From assembly GCA_022564055.1 (NCBI GenBank), contig JADFMD010000012.1, forward strand, positions 1 to 52,398: 52,398 nucleotides of DNA, in the 5' to 3' direction. Position numbers and translations under genes: made by a program. Below the pieces are notes generated by a model that saw only the letters and a list, made by a program, of their open reading frames with translations, had not been told where the DNA came from and ran no database searches. The DNA comes from Gemmatimonadota bacterium (lineage in GTDB: Bacteria; Gemmatimonadota; Gemmatimonadetes; Longimicrobiales; Gaopeijiaceae). Of this stretch, positions 26,501 to 33,832 are shown piece by piece; position 1 is the first letter of the stretch, and each line of letters opens with the position of its first letter.

Positions 26501-26867
26501 GATCGATGACCGGATGGAATCGTCGGAGGATGTGGAGTTGAGCTCGCTCGGCGTCGACGTGAAGAGCAGCCTCGGCACCATCGAAGAAGCCATCTATCAA
26601 GTGAGAAACCGCAGCAGTCAGGACCCGCTGAACTTTCCCATCAAGTTGAACAACAAGTTGGGGTCTCTGTTGAGCATCGTAGAGAGCGCCGAGGCACGCC
26701 CCACGCTGCAGGCGTACGAAGTGTTTGAGATGTTGTCCGGACAACTCGACAGCGAGCTCGAGCGACTCGCTGTGATCATCGAGCGAGACCTGGGGAGCTT
26801 GAACGAGTTGCTGCCCGTTCTCGGGCTGGAGCAAATCGATGTTGACCCCGAAGATCAAGGTGGCTGA
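23586..26867 (+). CDS. Secreted VPS10/BNR-type double-propeller protein
   Basis: 1093 residues from ATG 23586, with GGAGG six bases upstream; an ATG at 23568 would overlap ridA. A signal sequence (VTFAIVAVACLLGSADALAA) precedes a long beta-propeller region with many Asp-box/BNR repeats: LWKTTDSGQTW, LYKSIDAGETW, IYKTTDGGETW, LFRSTDGGESW, VFRTDDGGESW, VYKSTDGGETF and more, to about residue 770. This matches sortilin-like (VPS10) glycosyl-hydrolase-annotated proteins abundant in Gemmatimonadota and Acidobacteriota. After an FnIII-like stretch there is a very acidic linker (EEENDDGDEDADRDSD, near 825-845), a beta-domain starting PGLNRFVWNLRY, and a 200-residue helical C-terminus. Function unknown; extracellular binding or polysaccharide/peptide processing are guesses. 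Confidence 0.85.
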   Translation: MNGHQRGGSRLRDPLALAPATFASAPVTFAIVAVACLLGSADALAAHALTQQYDESLLSALEWTNIGPPRGGRSQAVVGSASRPLEYYFGATGGGLWKTTDSGQTWAPVTDGQINSSSVGAVAVCEADPDIVYIGTGETQLRGNVQQGDGLYKSIDAGETWEHIGLAEGQNFSRIRIHPQNCDVAWTAALGKHSKANAERGIYKTTDGGETWRLVLNRPDNTWTGGVDLSIDPRNPDLMYASLWESWRMSWGLSSGGMGSGLFRSTDGGESWEELTRNKEGLPDGIIGKIGVAISPANPDRVWALIEHEEGGVFRTDDGGESWTRVNEERMLRQRAFYYSRIYADPLDENIVYALNTRVYKSTDGGETFADTIAVPHGDNHDLWLAPDDPSRMANANDGGANVSVNGGDTWTDQDFATAQFYRVITTAHEPYHICGAQQDNSTACVPSRGWGHLSAAGPYFYSVGGCESGYIAPDPVNSDIFYAGCYGGSLSRFDRSTGQRRQINVWPENPMGQSAEDLRERVQWTYPIVFDHHDPGVLYTGTQRVWKTTDEGQSWERISPDLTRADPMTIGPSGGPITRDQTGVETYATVFALAPSYHDPNVIWAGSDDGYVHVTRDGGRSWTNVTPSDAPDFIRINTIEASPTTPGKAYVAGIRYLVDDDRAPYVWRTEDYGQSWTKIVDGIPEDDFVRAVREDPTRPGLLYAASQRTVYVSWDDGGRWQSLGLNLPVVEVSDLVVEDNDLVIATHGRSFWVLRDIGPIRQITDRVASRPTHLFTPRDPVRSVDPGVTVYYTLAEDADSVTIEFLDESGAVVRSFAAAATEEENDDGDEDADRDSDLEPDASSGPHEEEQEAEAQPQGPPGSSGPTPSVTPGLNRFVWNLRYEGATDFEGRIFWAAGNSGPVAAPDEYRVRLTVDGQTQTQAFRVRIDPRLDGQVTPGALRERFELALQIRDRLSEANEAVIRIRDIKTQIDDRMESSEDVELSSLGVDVKSSLGTIEEAIYQVRNRSSQDPLNFPIKLNNKLGSLLSIVESAEARPTLQAYEVFEMLSGQLDSELERLAVIIERDLGSLNELLPVLGLEQIDVDPEDQGG

Positions 26868-26908
26868 GATCCGAAGGGCTTAGGCATCCCCGAGCCTTAC
26901 GAAGAGAG

Positions 26909-27964
26909 ATGACAGAAATTCTCGAAAATCTGTGGATTCAACGCCTCGGGTTCGTGGTCGGGGGCCTCGTGCTCGGCTTCCTGATGGAGTTCGTGGTGAT
27001 CCGGCGGGCACACAAGCTCGCCGCGCGAAGTCGTTTCAAATGGGACGATGTGCTGATCGGGTCCGTCCGTGGCCTGGCGACCCTGGGGTTCGGCGCGGGT
27101 GGCGTCTACCTCGCGCTCAACGTCGGCGCTTTGGACCCGCTGTTGGTGAGCACTACCCAACGGGTGCTCATGGCCCTTGTACTCGGCTCGGTCGTGATCG
27201 CCGCGACGCGGGCGGTGGGGGGAGCGGTCGAGATGGTTTCGGACCGCGCGGGTGGAGCGATCAAATCGCCGACGCTGGTCGTCAACCTCGCTCGCATGGC
27301 CGTCGGCATACTGGGGCTCTTCTTCATCCTCCAGAACCTCGGGATCGACATCACGGCGCTCATCACCGCACTGGGCATCGGAGGAATCGCGGTAGCGCTC
27401 GCGCTTCAGGACACGCTGGGAAACCTCTTCGCCGGCATTCAGATCATCGTGTCCAAGCAGGTGCGTCAGGGGGACTACATCCGCCTCTCTTCAGGAGAGG
27501 AAGGGTGGGTGACCGACGTGATGGGCCGCAGCACGACGATCCAGACTTTTCCCGACGGCAACCTCGTCACGGTGCCCAACTCGTTGCTCGCCTCCTCGAT
27601 CGTGAAGAACCTTTCGAAGCCCCGAAAGGCGCTGTGGGTGACTCTCGAGGTCGGTGTGAGCTACGACAGCGACCTCGAGCACGTGGAGGCCGTCGCCCTG
27701 GAGGTGGCCGGGCAGGTGCTCGCCGAGGTGGACGGCGGCGTGCCGGGGGAAGAACCCATCGTTCGCTACCACACCTTTGGGGACTCGAGCATAAACTTCG
27801 ACGTCCGCATGATGGTGCGTGAGTTCAGGAGCCAGGGACCTGTGCGCCACGAGTTCATCAAGCGGTTGCACCGCCGTTTCGGCGACGAAGGCATCGAGAT
27901 TCCGTTCCCGATCCGAACGGTGATTATGCAAGGTGGACAGGAGCCGCCCACCGAAGGGGGGTGA
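26909..27964 (+). CDS. mscS: MscS-family mechanosensitive channel
   Basis: 351 residues with GAAGAGAG before the ATG. Four or five transmembrane helices precede the pore and MscS beta domain: ITALITALGIGGIAVALALQDTLGNLFAGIQI is the TM3 pore helix and the start of the beta domain, followed by VRQGDYIRL, TTIQTFPDGNLVTVPNSLLASS, then the C-terminal alpha/beta domain ending DEGIEIPFPIRTV. It should release solutes on hypo-osmotic shock. It sits beside a ClC protein and a second, YbdG-like channel, forming an osmotic/ion cluster. It converges on the clc gene with a 3-bp gap. Confidence 0.94.
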   Translation: MTEILENLWIQRLGFVVGGLVLGFLMEFVVIRRAHKLAARSRFKWDDVLIGSVRGLATLGFGAGGVYLALNVGALDPLLVSTTQRVLMALVLGSVVIAATRAVGGAVEMVSDRAGGAIKSPTLVVNLARMAVGILGLFFILQNLGIDITALITALGIGGIAVALALQDTLGNLFAGIQIIVSKQVRQGDYIRLSSGEEGWVTDVMGRSTTIQTFPDGNLVTVPNSLLASSIVKNLSKPRKALWVTLEVGVSYDSDLEHVEAVALEVAGQVLAEVDGGVPGEEPIVRYHTFGDSSINFDVRMMVREFRSQGPVRHEFIKRLHRRFGDEGIEIPFPIRTVIMQGGQEPPTEGG

Positions 27965-27967
27965 GGC

Positions 27968-30073
27968 CTAGGTAAGGTCCGTGGGAGAAGAATCGGGAGG
28001 GTGGTGTCCGGAAACGCCAGACGGCTGAATGGTGGTGGCGATCCACGCATCCAACGATGTCCGGTGGCGGCGGGTCGTGATGAACGTCAGTACATCTCCC
28101 GGCTCGACCCGGGTGAACCCCCTCGGTACCACTACCCGGTCGCCGCGCCGCAGAAGCGCGATGAGGGCTTCCGCGGGCACTTTGATCTCACGGATGGTTT
28201 GAAAACAAATCGCGGTGTGGGATGGGGTCACCTCCAGTGCCACGTGAACCGAATCTCCACCTGCGTCCGGGGGCAACGCACTGGTGCGCTTGAGCAGCCT
28301 TTGGTGCTCATCCGCCAGTTCCTTGAACGCCCACACCATCTCCGCCCGCTTCAACACGCCGACGACACGAGTCCGGTCGTCCGGATCCACCACCGGCATC
28401 TGATAGGCCCCAAGGGTACTGAATTGTGCGAAGGCGTTCCGTAGTGTCTCGCCGGGAAGAGTCGTTTCCACCGCCGTGGTCATGACCTCGCCGACCGTTT
28501 TCTCGGACCCTCCGGCCACGATGGACCGCTCCAGATCCGCCAACGCGACGATCCCCACCAGACGCCCGTCCTCATCGAGGACCACCCAGCTTCGCGCGTG
28601 CTCCTCGCGCACCATCTCGGCCAGTTGATCGAGGTCCATGGACTCGGGCACCGTCTTCACCTCTTCCTCCATGGCGTCAGCCACGAGAAGGATGTCGAGC
28701 GTCCCCATCTCACCCTCGGACGGCCGGAACCCACCCAGCCTCCGCAACTTGATGGAGTAGATGGAGTCCGGATTGAGGCGAGAAGCGATTATTTGCGCCA
28801 GCACCACCGACAACATGAGGGGAAGGATGATCAGGTAGTCGTCGGTCATCTCGAAGAGGATGACGATGGCCGTCATGGGCGCGTGGGCCGCGGCACCGAA
28901 TACGGCTGCCGCGCCAACCAGGGCATAAGCTCCGGGAGACGCCGTGATCGTCGGGAATAGTCCCCCCACCAAGGAGCCGAAGACCCCTCCGGTCATCGCC
29001 CCGATGAACAGCGCCGGAGCAAACACTCCACCGGAACCGCCGGCGCCGAGGGTGATGGAGGTAGCGAGCATCTTCAGGATTACGAGCATCGCCATGGTGC
29101 CGACACCGAGCGCGCCAGCGAGCGCCAGTTCGACCCCTTCATGTCCGACGCCGAAAATGTGTGAGCTCCCGAACGCCCCGATGACTCCCACCGCAAGGCC
29201 GCCCATGAGCGCCTTCGCCCAAAAAGGCATGGACCACCGGTCGAACCGCTCCTCCACCTGATACACCATCCATACGTAGGCCAGGGCCACGATACCGGTG
29301 GTCACACCGAGGCCCAGATAGAGCCCCAACTCCCAGTTGCTGACTAGGGTGAAACGTTCGATAAGGTCGAACGCGGGTTCCGTCCCAAGGGCCGACTGTA
29401 CCACCGCCGTAGCGGCGACCGACGAGACCACAACCAATCCGAAGGATCGAGAGGCGAACCCGCCAAGGATCACCTCCATCGCGAAGAGCACCCCCGCGAT
29501 GGGCGCGTTGAAGGTGCCCCCAATGGCCGCGCCCGCGCCGGCGGCTACCATGATCCGCACCTCGCTGGCGCCCAAACCGGCGACCTGGCCAATGGTGCTG
29601 CCGATGGATGAGCCGATCTGGACGATAGGACCCTCCCGCCCCACGGATCCTCCTGACCCGATGGAGATGGCGGACGCCAACGCCTTCACGATAGCCACGC
29701 GAGGACGGATGCGTCCTCCGCGCTGTCGCACCGCGAACTGGACCTCCGGAATGCCATGCCCCCGGGCCTCCGGAGCCCACCGGCGGACCATCCAGGACAC
29801 GACGACCATGCCTACGGCCGGGGCGAGCACGAGGGGCACCCACCCCGGGAGCGGAGCCCAGACGTCGGAGAGGCGGCCGGCCTGATCGAAGAACAGCCAC
29901 TGCACCGCCGAAATCATCCACCGGAGCCCGATCGCAGCGACCCCCGAAAGCAGGCCGATAGCCGTGGCGAGCGCCAACGGGCCGGCCGTGGTGGAACGGC
30001 GAAATTCGAGGCGCAAGCGATGGAGGATCTTGCCGTTCCGGAGGGCCTTCGGAAGGCCGATGCCAAGGGTCAT
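27968..30073 (-). CDS. ClC chloride channel/antiporter with CBS pair and TrkA-C domain
   Basis: 701 residues. The membrane domain (about 30-430) has ClC signatures GSGGSVGREGPIVQIGS (gating glutamate in GREGP), GGTFNAPIAGVLFAMEV and GAGGSGGVFAPALFIGAMTGG. The first signature has GSGGS where many have GSGIP, as in several bacterial ClCs. A CBS pair follows (about 450-590), then a RCK/TrkA C-terminal-like domain near 610-690 (VALEVTPSHTAICFQTIREI and EPGDVLTFITT), a combination used for nucleotide or ion regulation. Whether it is a channel or a chloride/proton exchanger cannot be told; no symbol is assigned. It diverges from the YbdG-like gene; a TTGACA at 30083-30088 in the 76-bp gap may be a rightward -35 box without a good -10. 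Confidence 0.92.
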   Translation of the reverse strand: MTLGIGLPKALRNGKILHRLRLEFRRSTTAGPLALATAIGLLSGVAAIGLRWMISAVQWLFFDQAGRLSDVWAPLPGWVPLVLAPAVGMVVVSWMVRRWAPEARGHGIPEVQFAVRQRGGRIRPRVAIVKALASAISIGSGGSVGREGPIVQIGSSIGSTIGQVAGLGASEVRIMVAAGAGAAIGGTFNAPIAGVLFAMEVILGGFASRSFGLVVVSSVAATAVVQSALGTEPAFDLIERFTLVSNWELGLYLGLGVTTGIVALAYVWMVYQVEERFDRWSMPFWAKALMGGLAVGVIGAFGSSHIFGVGHEGVELALAGALGVGTMAMLVILKMLATSITLGAGGSGGVFAPALFIGAMTGGVFGSLVGGLFPTITASPGAYALVGAAAVFGAAAHAPMTAIVILFEMTDDYLIILPLMLSVVLAQIIASRLNPDSIYSIKLRRLGGFRPSEGEMGTLDILLVADAMEEEVKTVPESMDLDQLAEMVREEHARSWVVLDEDGRLVGIVALADLERSIVAGGSEKTVGEVMTTAVETTLPGETLRNAFAQFSTLGAYQMPVVDPDDRTRVVGVLKRAEMVWAFKELADEHQRLLKRTSALPPDAGGDSVHVALEVTPSHTAICFQTIREIKVPAEALIALLRRGDRVVVPRGFTRVEPGDVLTFITTRRHRTSLDAWIATTIQPSGVSGHHPPDSSPTDLT

Positions 30074-30149
30074 GAGAGGAAGTTGACAATATGGGTGCGT
30101 TTATCCAACCTGGCCTGCCCCCTTCTCCATAAAGGCCCGAGGAAAAACC

Positions 30150-31439
30150 ATGCAGGATTTCTTGTCGAACCTTGCCGCGAACGACTGGCTTAGGGCTGTC
30201 GGCGGGTTGTTTGCCCTCACCCTCCTGGCGTGGGCCACCGACTTCGTAGCCCGCCGCGTAATCCTGGGGTTGGTGCACCGTGTGGCGCGCAGAACCCGGT
30301 CCACGTGGGACGATCGCATCATCGAGCGGCGGGTCTTCCACCGGTTGGCGAACGTCGCTCCGGCGCTCGTGACCTACGCTGGAATCGGATTGGCGCTGGG
30401 TATCGCTCCCGATGTTCTGGCTGACGGCGTGGCCCTCGACGTGGAGTCTACGAGCTGGGAGGCCCTCGTGCTCGCCGTCGCGAGCTTGGTGCGCCGCGTG
30501 TCGATCGCGTGGGTTGTGGTGGCACTCACCACCGCTGCCGGCGGCCTCCTGAACGCCCTGAACGACATTTATACCGAGACCTACGCCGAGGCCGGAAATC
30601 GCCCCATCAAGGGCTATCTCCAGGTAATGAGCCTTTTCTTGTATTTGGCTTCGGGCGTGGTGGTGATCTCCGTACTGGCGGATCGCTCGCCCGTGGTCTT
30701 CCTGTCTGGTCTCGGAGCGCTCACGGCCGTCCTGATGTTGGTCTTCCGGGACACCATCCTCTCACTCGTGGCCAGCGTCCAGATCATGTCCAACGACATG
30801 ATCCGCATCGGGGACTGGGTCGAGATGCCCCAAGCCAACGCCGACGGCGACGTCATCGACATCGCGCTTCACACGGTGAAGATCCAGAACTGGGACAAGA
30901 CCATCTCCGCGATCCCGACGCACAAATTCATCTCCGAGTCATTCAAGAATTGGCGCGGGATGAGCGATTCCGGCGGCCGGCGCATCAAGCGCGCAATCCA
31001 CCTGGACATGAGCTCCATCCACTTCCTGTCGGACGAGGAGATGGCCCAGCTCTCCCGCTTCGAGTTCCTGCACGAATACCTGCACGCCAAGCAGACGGAG
31101 CTCGAGGTCGCCAACGCCCGGGAAGTGTCGGGCAACGACGTAATTCCCGACCAGCGGCGCCTCACGAATGTGGGCACGTTCCGGGCATACGTGCGTCACT
31201 ATCTGCGCAACCATCCCAAGATCCACCAGGGGATGACGCTCCTCGTTCGGCAGCACGAGCCCGGGCCCCAGGGCCTGCCACTGGAGATCTACTGTTTCTC
31301 CAACGACACGGACTGGGGCAACTACGAGGCGATCCAGGCCGACATCTTCGACCACCTCATCGCGAGTCTCCACGAGTTTGGGCTCCAGGCCTTCCAGGAG
31401 CCCGCGGGCAGTGACCTGAGGGCGTTACGCCCCAGCTGA
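30150..31439 (+). CDS. ybdG: YbdG-like mechanosensitive channel
   Basis: 429 residues from ATG 30150 with GAGGA upstream. It belongs to the MscS superfamily but to the YbdG (MscM) branch: several N-terminal helices, an MscS-type pore region LSGLGALTAVLMLVFRDTILSLVASVQI, then GDWVEMPQANADGDVIDIALHTVKIQNWDKTISAIPTHKFI, a segment diagnostic of YbdG, and a long cytoplasmic domain with SFKNWRGMSDSGGRRIKRAI and a C-terminal LPLEIYCFSNDTDW. YbdG contributes to miniconductance in E. coli. Preceded by the divergent clc and followed by the selC region. Confidence 0.9.
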   Translation: MQDFLSNLAANDWLRAVGGLFALTLLAWATDFVARRVILGLVHRVARRTRSTWDDRIIERRVFHRLANVAPALVTYAGIGLALGIAPDVLADGVALDVESTSWEALVLAVASLVRRVSIAWVVVALTTAAGGLLNALNDIYTETYAEAGNRPIKGYLQVMSLFLYLASGVVVISVLADRSPVVFLSGLGALTAVLMLVFRDTILSLVASVQIMSNDMIRIGDWVEMPQANADGDVIDIALHTVKIQNWDKTISAIPTHKFISESFKNWRGMSDSGGRRIKRAIHLDMSSIHFLSDEEMAQLSRFEFLHEYLHAKQTELEVANAREVSGNDVIPDQRRLTNVGTFRAYVRHYLRNHPKIHQGMTLLVRQHEPGPQGLPLEIYCFSNDTDWGNYEAIQADIFDHLIASLHEFGLQAFQEPAGSDLRALRPS

Positions 31440-31479
31440 GCGGAGCACCGTCTTCGGCGAATTCGTGGGAGGGCTCGGC

Positions 31480-31497
31480 TTTGGGGTAAGCCCCAAG
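31480..31497 (+). terminator. Short stem-loop after ybdG
   Basis: TTTGGGG (31480-31486) and CCCCAAG (31491-31497) pair over seven positions including one G-T, with a TAAG loop, 41 bp past the ybdG stop. There is no U-tract, so intrinsic termination is doubtful; it may stabilise the 3' end or separate ybdG from selC. Confidence 0.25.
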
Positions 31498-31576
31498 ACC
31501 AAGGGGCAACGAGTAGACAGGCGGGAGAGCTCTATCTACAGTGTGCCTATGCTATCTGATGGAACAACAGTTACAT

Positions 31577-31673
31577 GGGGGCGGAGGAGGTCTGGTGGCC
31601 TCACTGGTCTTCAAAACCAGCTCGCCCGGCTAAGCCCCGGGTTGGTGGGTTCGATTCCCACACGCTCCCGCCA
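31577..31673 (+). tRNA. selC: tRNA-Sec (selenocysteine, anticodon UCA)
   Basis: A 97-nt gene with every hallmark of bacterial tRNA-Sec. The acceptor 5' strand GGGGGCGG (31577-31584) pairs with 31662-31669 over seven positions (one G-U), and the eighth pair is a G-A mismatch. A six-pair D stem GAGGTC/GGCCTC with a four-base loop TGGT lies at 31587-31602. The anticodon arm CTGGT/ACCAG has loop CTTCAAA and anticodon TCA at 31611-31613. A long variable arm with CCCGG/CCGGG follows. The T arm is GTGGG/CCCAC with loop TTCGATT, then discriminator G31670 and encoded CCA 31671-31673. The extra-long D stem, 8+5 layout and UCA anticodon exclude tRNA-Ser or -Leu. It implies SelA, SelB, SelD and at least one selenoprotein elsewhere; none is visible here. 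Confidence 0.93.
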
Positions 31674-31689
31674 TCGGGCCTCCATCCTC

Positions 31690-32268
31690 GTGCTCGCTGC
31701 CGCGCTCCTCGGTGCTGCTCACGCTTCCGTCCTCGCGGCCCAGCAACCATTGGCTGGCGCTTCCCAGGACTCGGCCCAGGCTGTGCAAGACGCACAGGGC
31801 CCGGCGCGGCCCTCCGCCGGGGGCGCCTTCGTGAGATCGATGTTGATTCCCGGCTGGGGTCAGGCCGTGTCTGGATCGCCGGGACGAGGTGCGTTCTACT
31901 TCACGCTGGAGTCCATGGGCGTTTGGATGATCCTCAAGACCAACCAGACGCTCGGGAGCGCCAGAGACATCCTCGCGATGCGACGCCTCGAGGCGTCCGA
32001 GCGTTTGGCGGCGGACCCGATGATCGATTCCGCCGACCTCGCTGCGGCCATCGACGCGGATTCAGAGGTGCTTAGGGCGCTCGAGCTGAAGGAAATTCGG
32101 AGCCAGCAGAGAGAGGATTGGATTGCCTTCAGCGTGTTCTTCCTGCTCCTCGGCGGCGCCGACGCCTTCGTGGCGGCTCATCTGGCGGATTTCCCGGAGC
32201 CGCTCGAAGTCGCCATCCGTCCGCTTCCTTATATGGGCGTCGAGATCGGCTTCAGACTGGCCTTTTAG
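31690..32268 (+). CDS. DUF5683-like small membrane protein starting at or inside selC
   Basis: About 192 residues if GTG 31690 is the start. The protein has a signal-like stretch (LAAALLGAAHASVLA), then MLIPGWGQAVSGSPGRGAFYFT, the DUF5683-type LIPGxGQ motif, a hydrophobic segment (TLESMGVWMIL) and a second one near the end (WIAFSVFFLLLGGADAFVAA). The open frame runs back through the tRNA. A GTG at 31645 in the T arm would add an arginine-rich n-region (PTRSRHRAS) to the hydrophobic core, but this is simply tRNA sequence read as protein. Start therefore uncertain. The gene ends in a 4-bp overlap with the convergent hydrolase. Function unknown, probably envelope-associated. Confidence 0.65.
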   Translation: MLAAALLGAAHASVLAAQQPLAGASQDSAQAVQDAQGPARPSAGGAFVRSMLIPGWGQAVSGSPGRGAFYFTLESMGVWMILKTNQTLGSARDILAMRRLEASERLAADPMIDSADLAAAIDADSEVLRALELKEIRSQQREDWIAFSVFFLLLGGADAFVAAHLADFPEPLEVAIRPLPYMGVEIGFRLAF

Positions 32269-33002
32269 GTCTCCCAGGTCTCGAGGCAAGGGGGTTCTCC
32301 TTCCCTGAGCACCAGGTAGCTTCGGTGGCTGAGCCAATCCCCCAGATTTACGTAGAAGCGCCCTGGACCGGTTTGATGAATGAGCGGGATGTGCGAGTGA
32401 CCCAGGACGATCAGGTCGAGATCCTTCTCGGCCGCCAATTTTTCCACCGCCCACTCGAATAGCACTTTCGAGCGAGTCTGCTCCGCCTTGGCGGGCCCGG
32501 TAAGGCGGGCTGTTGTCTGGGAGATCCGGGAGGCCAGGGCCGTTCCGAAATCGGGGTGGATCCAGCGGAAGAGCCACCGCGCGCCTCGGCTCCGCAGCCC
32601 AGCCTTCAGGATCCGGTAGGGGAGGTCGCTCCGCCCCAGACCGTCTCCATGAGCGATAAGCGTTTTTAATCCCGCCAGATCACGGACCACTGGATTCGGC
32701 TGGAAGCTGAGACCGATATCGTCCGTGAGGAATTTTCCACCCCACCAGTCATGATTCCCGCCCATGAGGGTCACGGGGAGACCGCCATCGACGAGATCGG
32801 CCAAAGCCCCGAGTGTTCGCGTGTGGCCGCCGGGAATGACCGAACCGTACTCGAACCAAAAATCGAAGAGATCGCCGTTGAGGATCAATTCCGAAGCACA
32901 ATCGGCGGTGTGTCGGAGCCAGCGCACGAACGCTCGCTCGGTCTCGGCAGGCACCGCGCCGAGGTGCACGTCGCTGGCGAAATGAATGGGTTTCTCAGAC
33001 AT
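32265..33002 (-). CDS. LpxH-like UDP-2,3-diacylglucosamine hydrolase / metallophosphoesterase
   Basis: 245 residues; calcineurin-like metallophosphoesterase of the LpxH type, which splits UDP-2,3-diacylglucosamine to lipid X in lipid A synthesis. Metal-site motifs in order: FASDVHLG, LILNGDLFDFWFE, TLMGGNHDWWG, LIAHGDGLG and VLGHSHIPL. GDLFDFW is typical of LpxH. The extra segment FRWIHPDFGTALASRISQ between HGD and GHSH also fits. Because LpxH-like paralogues exist (for example LpxH2 or YbbF relatives), the substrate is likely but not proven, and I leave the symbol off. Convergent with the DUF5683-like gene; divergent from the lipoprotein-lptE pair. Confidence 0.88.
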   Translation of the reverse strand: MSEKPIHFASDVHLGAVPAETERAFVRWLRHTADCASELILNGDLFDFWFEYGSVIPGGHTRTLGALADLVDGGLPVTLMGGNHDWWGGKFLTDDIGLSFQPNPVVRDLAGLKTLIAHGDGLGRSDLPYRILKAGLRSRGARWLFRWIHPDFGTALASRISQTTARLTGPAKAEQTRSKVLFEWAVEKLAAEKDLDLIVLGHSHIPLIHQTGPGRFYVNLGDWLSHRSYLVLREGEPPCLETWET

Positions 33003-33132
33003 GGGGATCGGAAACTAAACCGGGGGTATTATCCGGGGAAGGCGGCTTCATTTGGGATTGCAGGGCGTTCTCGGCGAAGCGTGAATCCACGCTCGGAGGG
33101 AAATGGGTGCGTTTGAGAATTCGAAGGTTCGG

Positions 33133-33831
33133 ATGGGCGCCATGAGATTTCGCGTCGGCCTTGGGGTCGTTGGGCTCGTTTCCGTGGCCACCGCCTGCGG
33201 GGGTGGATCACTGGGGAGTCCCGTTCCGATGCTGGATGCGGACCAAGCAGTTCTTCGGGCAAGCCGCGAGAACCCGTTCCCGAACACCTCGCTGGTCATC
33301 TTCCGGTGGAGTGTCAGGGAGCCCGACCTCCGGATCGGGGGGAGCGGGTTCGCGCGCCTCCAGCATCCGGATCGCGCCCGTCTCGACCTCTTCATGGACA
33401 ACGGCGAGGCGGTTTTGGCGGCCAGCTTGGTGGAAGACGAGCTGAGGGCGCGCGAGGGAACGCGACTCGAGGTCGTGCCTTCCCCGGCTCTGCTGTGGGC
33501 GTCGCTCGGTGTGTTCCGGCCGGGCGGGGATGTGACGTTGCTCGGCGCCGAAGCGCTCGACGGCGATTCGTACCGTTTGCGGTACCGTCTTCCCGACGGA
33601 GACGAGCTACGGTATGAGCTCGAGCTGCGTTCCGGCCGCGTGACAGAGGTTGAGTTGCGGCACGGGGGAAGGGCCACCCACCGGGTGGCTCTGAACCGGG
33701 AGGGTGGAGGGGAGTTGCCGAAAGAGGCCGTCTACCGCAATCTGGCTGCATTCAGTGAGCTCAAAGTGACGGTCGAGACCGTCGAGAGGGTGGATTCCCA
33801 TCCGTCAGACATCTGGTACCTGGGCCCCTGA
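33133..33831 (+). CDS. Outer-membrane lipoprotein, LolA/LolB-like fold possible
   Basis: About 232 residues from ATG 33133 (or 33142, MRFRVGLGVVG). Signal with lipobox VSVATAC, mature protein beginning CGGGSLGS. The remainder has alternating beta-like segments (IFRWSVREPDLRIGGSGFARLQ, RARLDLFMDNGEAVLAASL, YRLRYRLPDGDELRYELEL) that resemble the half-barrel of LolA/LolB or DUF4292 lipoproteins. The family is uncertain. It lies directly upstream of lptE with only one base between stop and start, which suggests a role in LPS or lipoprotein assembly (inference). Confidence 0.7.
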   Translation: MGAMRFRVGLGVVGLVSVATACGGGSLGSPVPMLDADQAVLRASRENPFPNTSLVIFRWSVREPDLRIGGSGFARLQHPDRARLDLFMDNGEAVLAASLVEDELRAREGTRLEVVPSPALLWASLGVFRPGGDVTLLGAEALDGDSYRLRYRLPDGDELRYELELRSGRVTEVELRHGGRATHRVALNREGGGELPKEAVYRNLAAFSELKVTVETVERVDSHPSDIWYLGP

Positions 33832-33832
33832 C

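Noticed and set aside
31465-31689. Upstream extension of the DUF5683-like gene through selC
   Set aside because: The extension translates tRNA and noncoding sequence and has no homologous features; the tRNA structure is strong. A start near the tRNA end is preferred.
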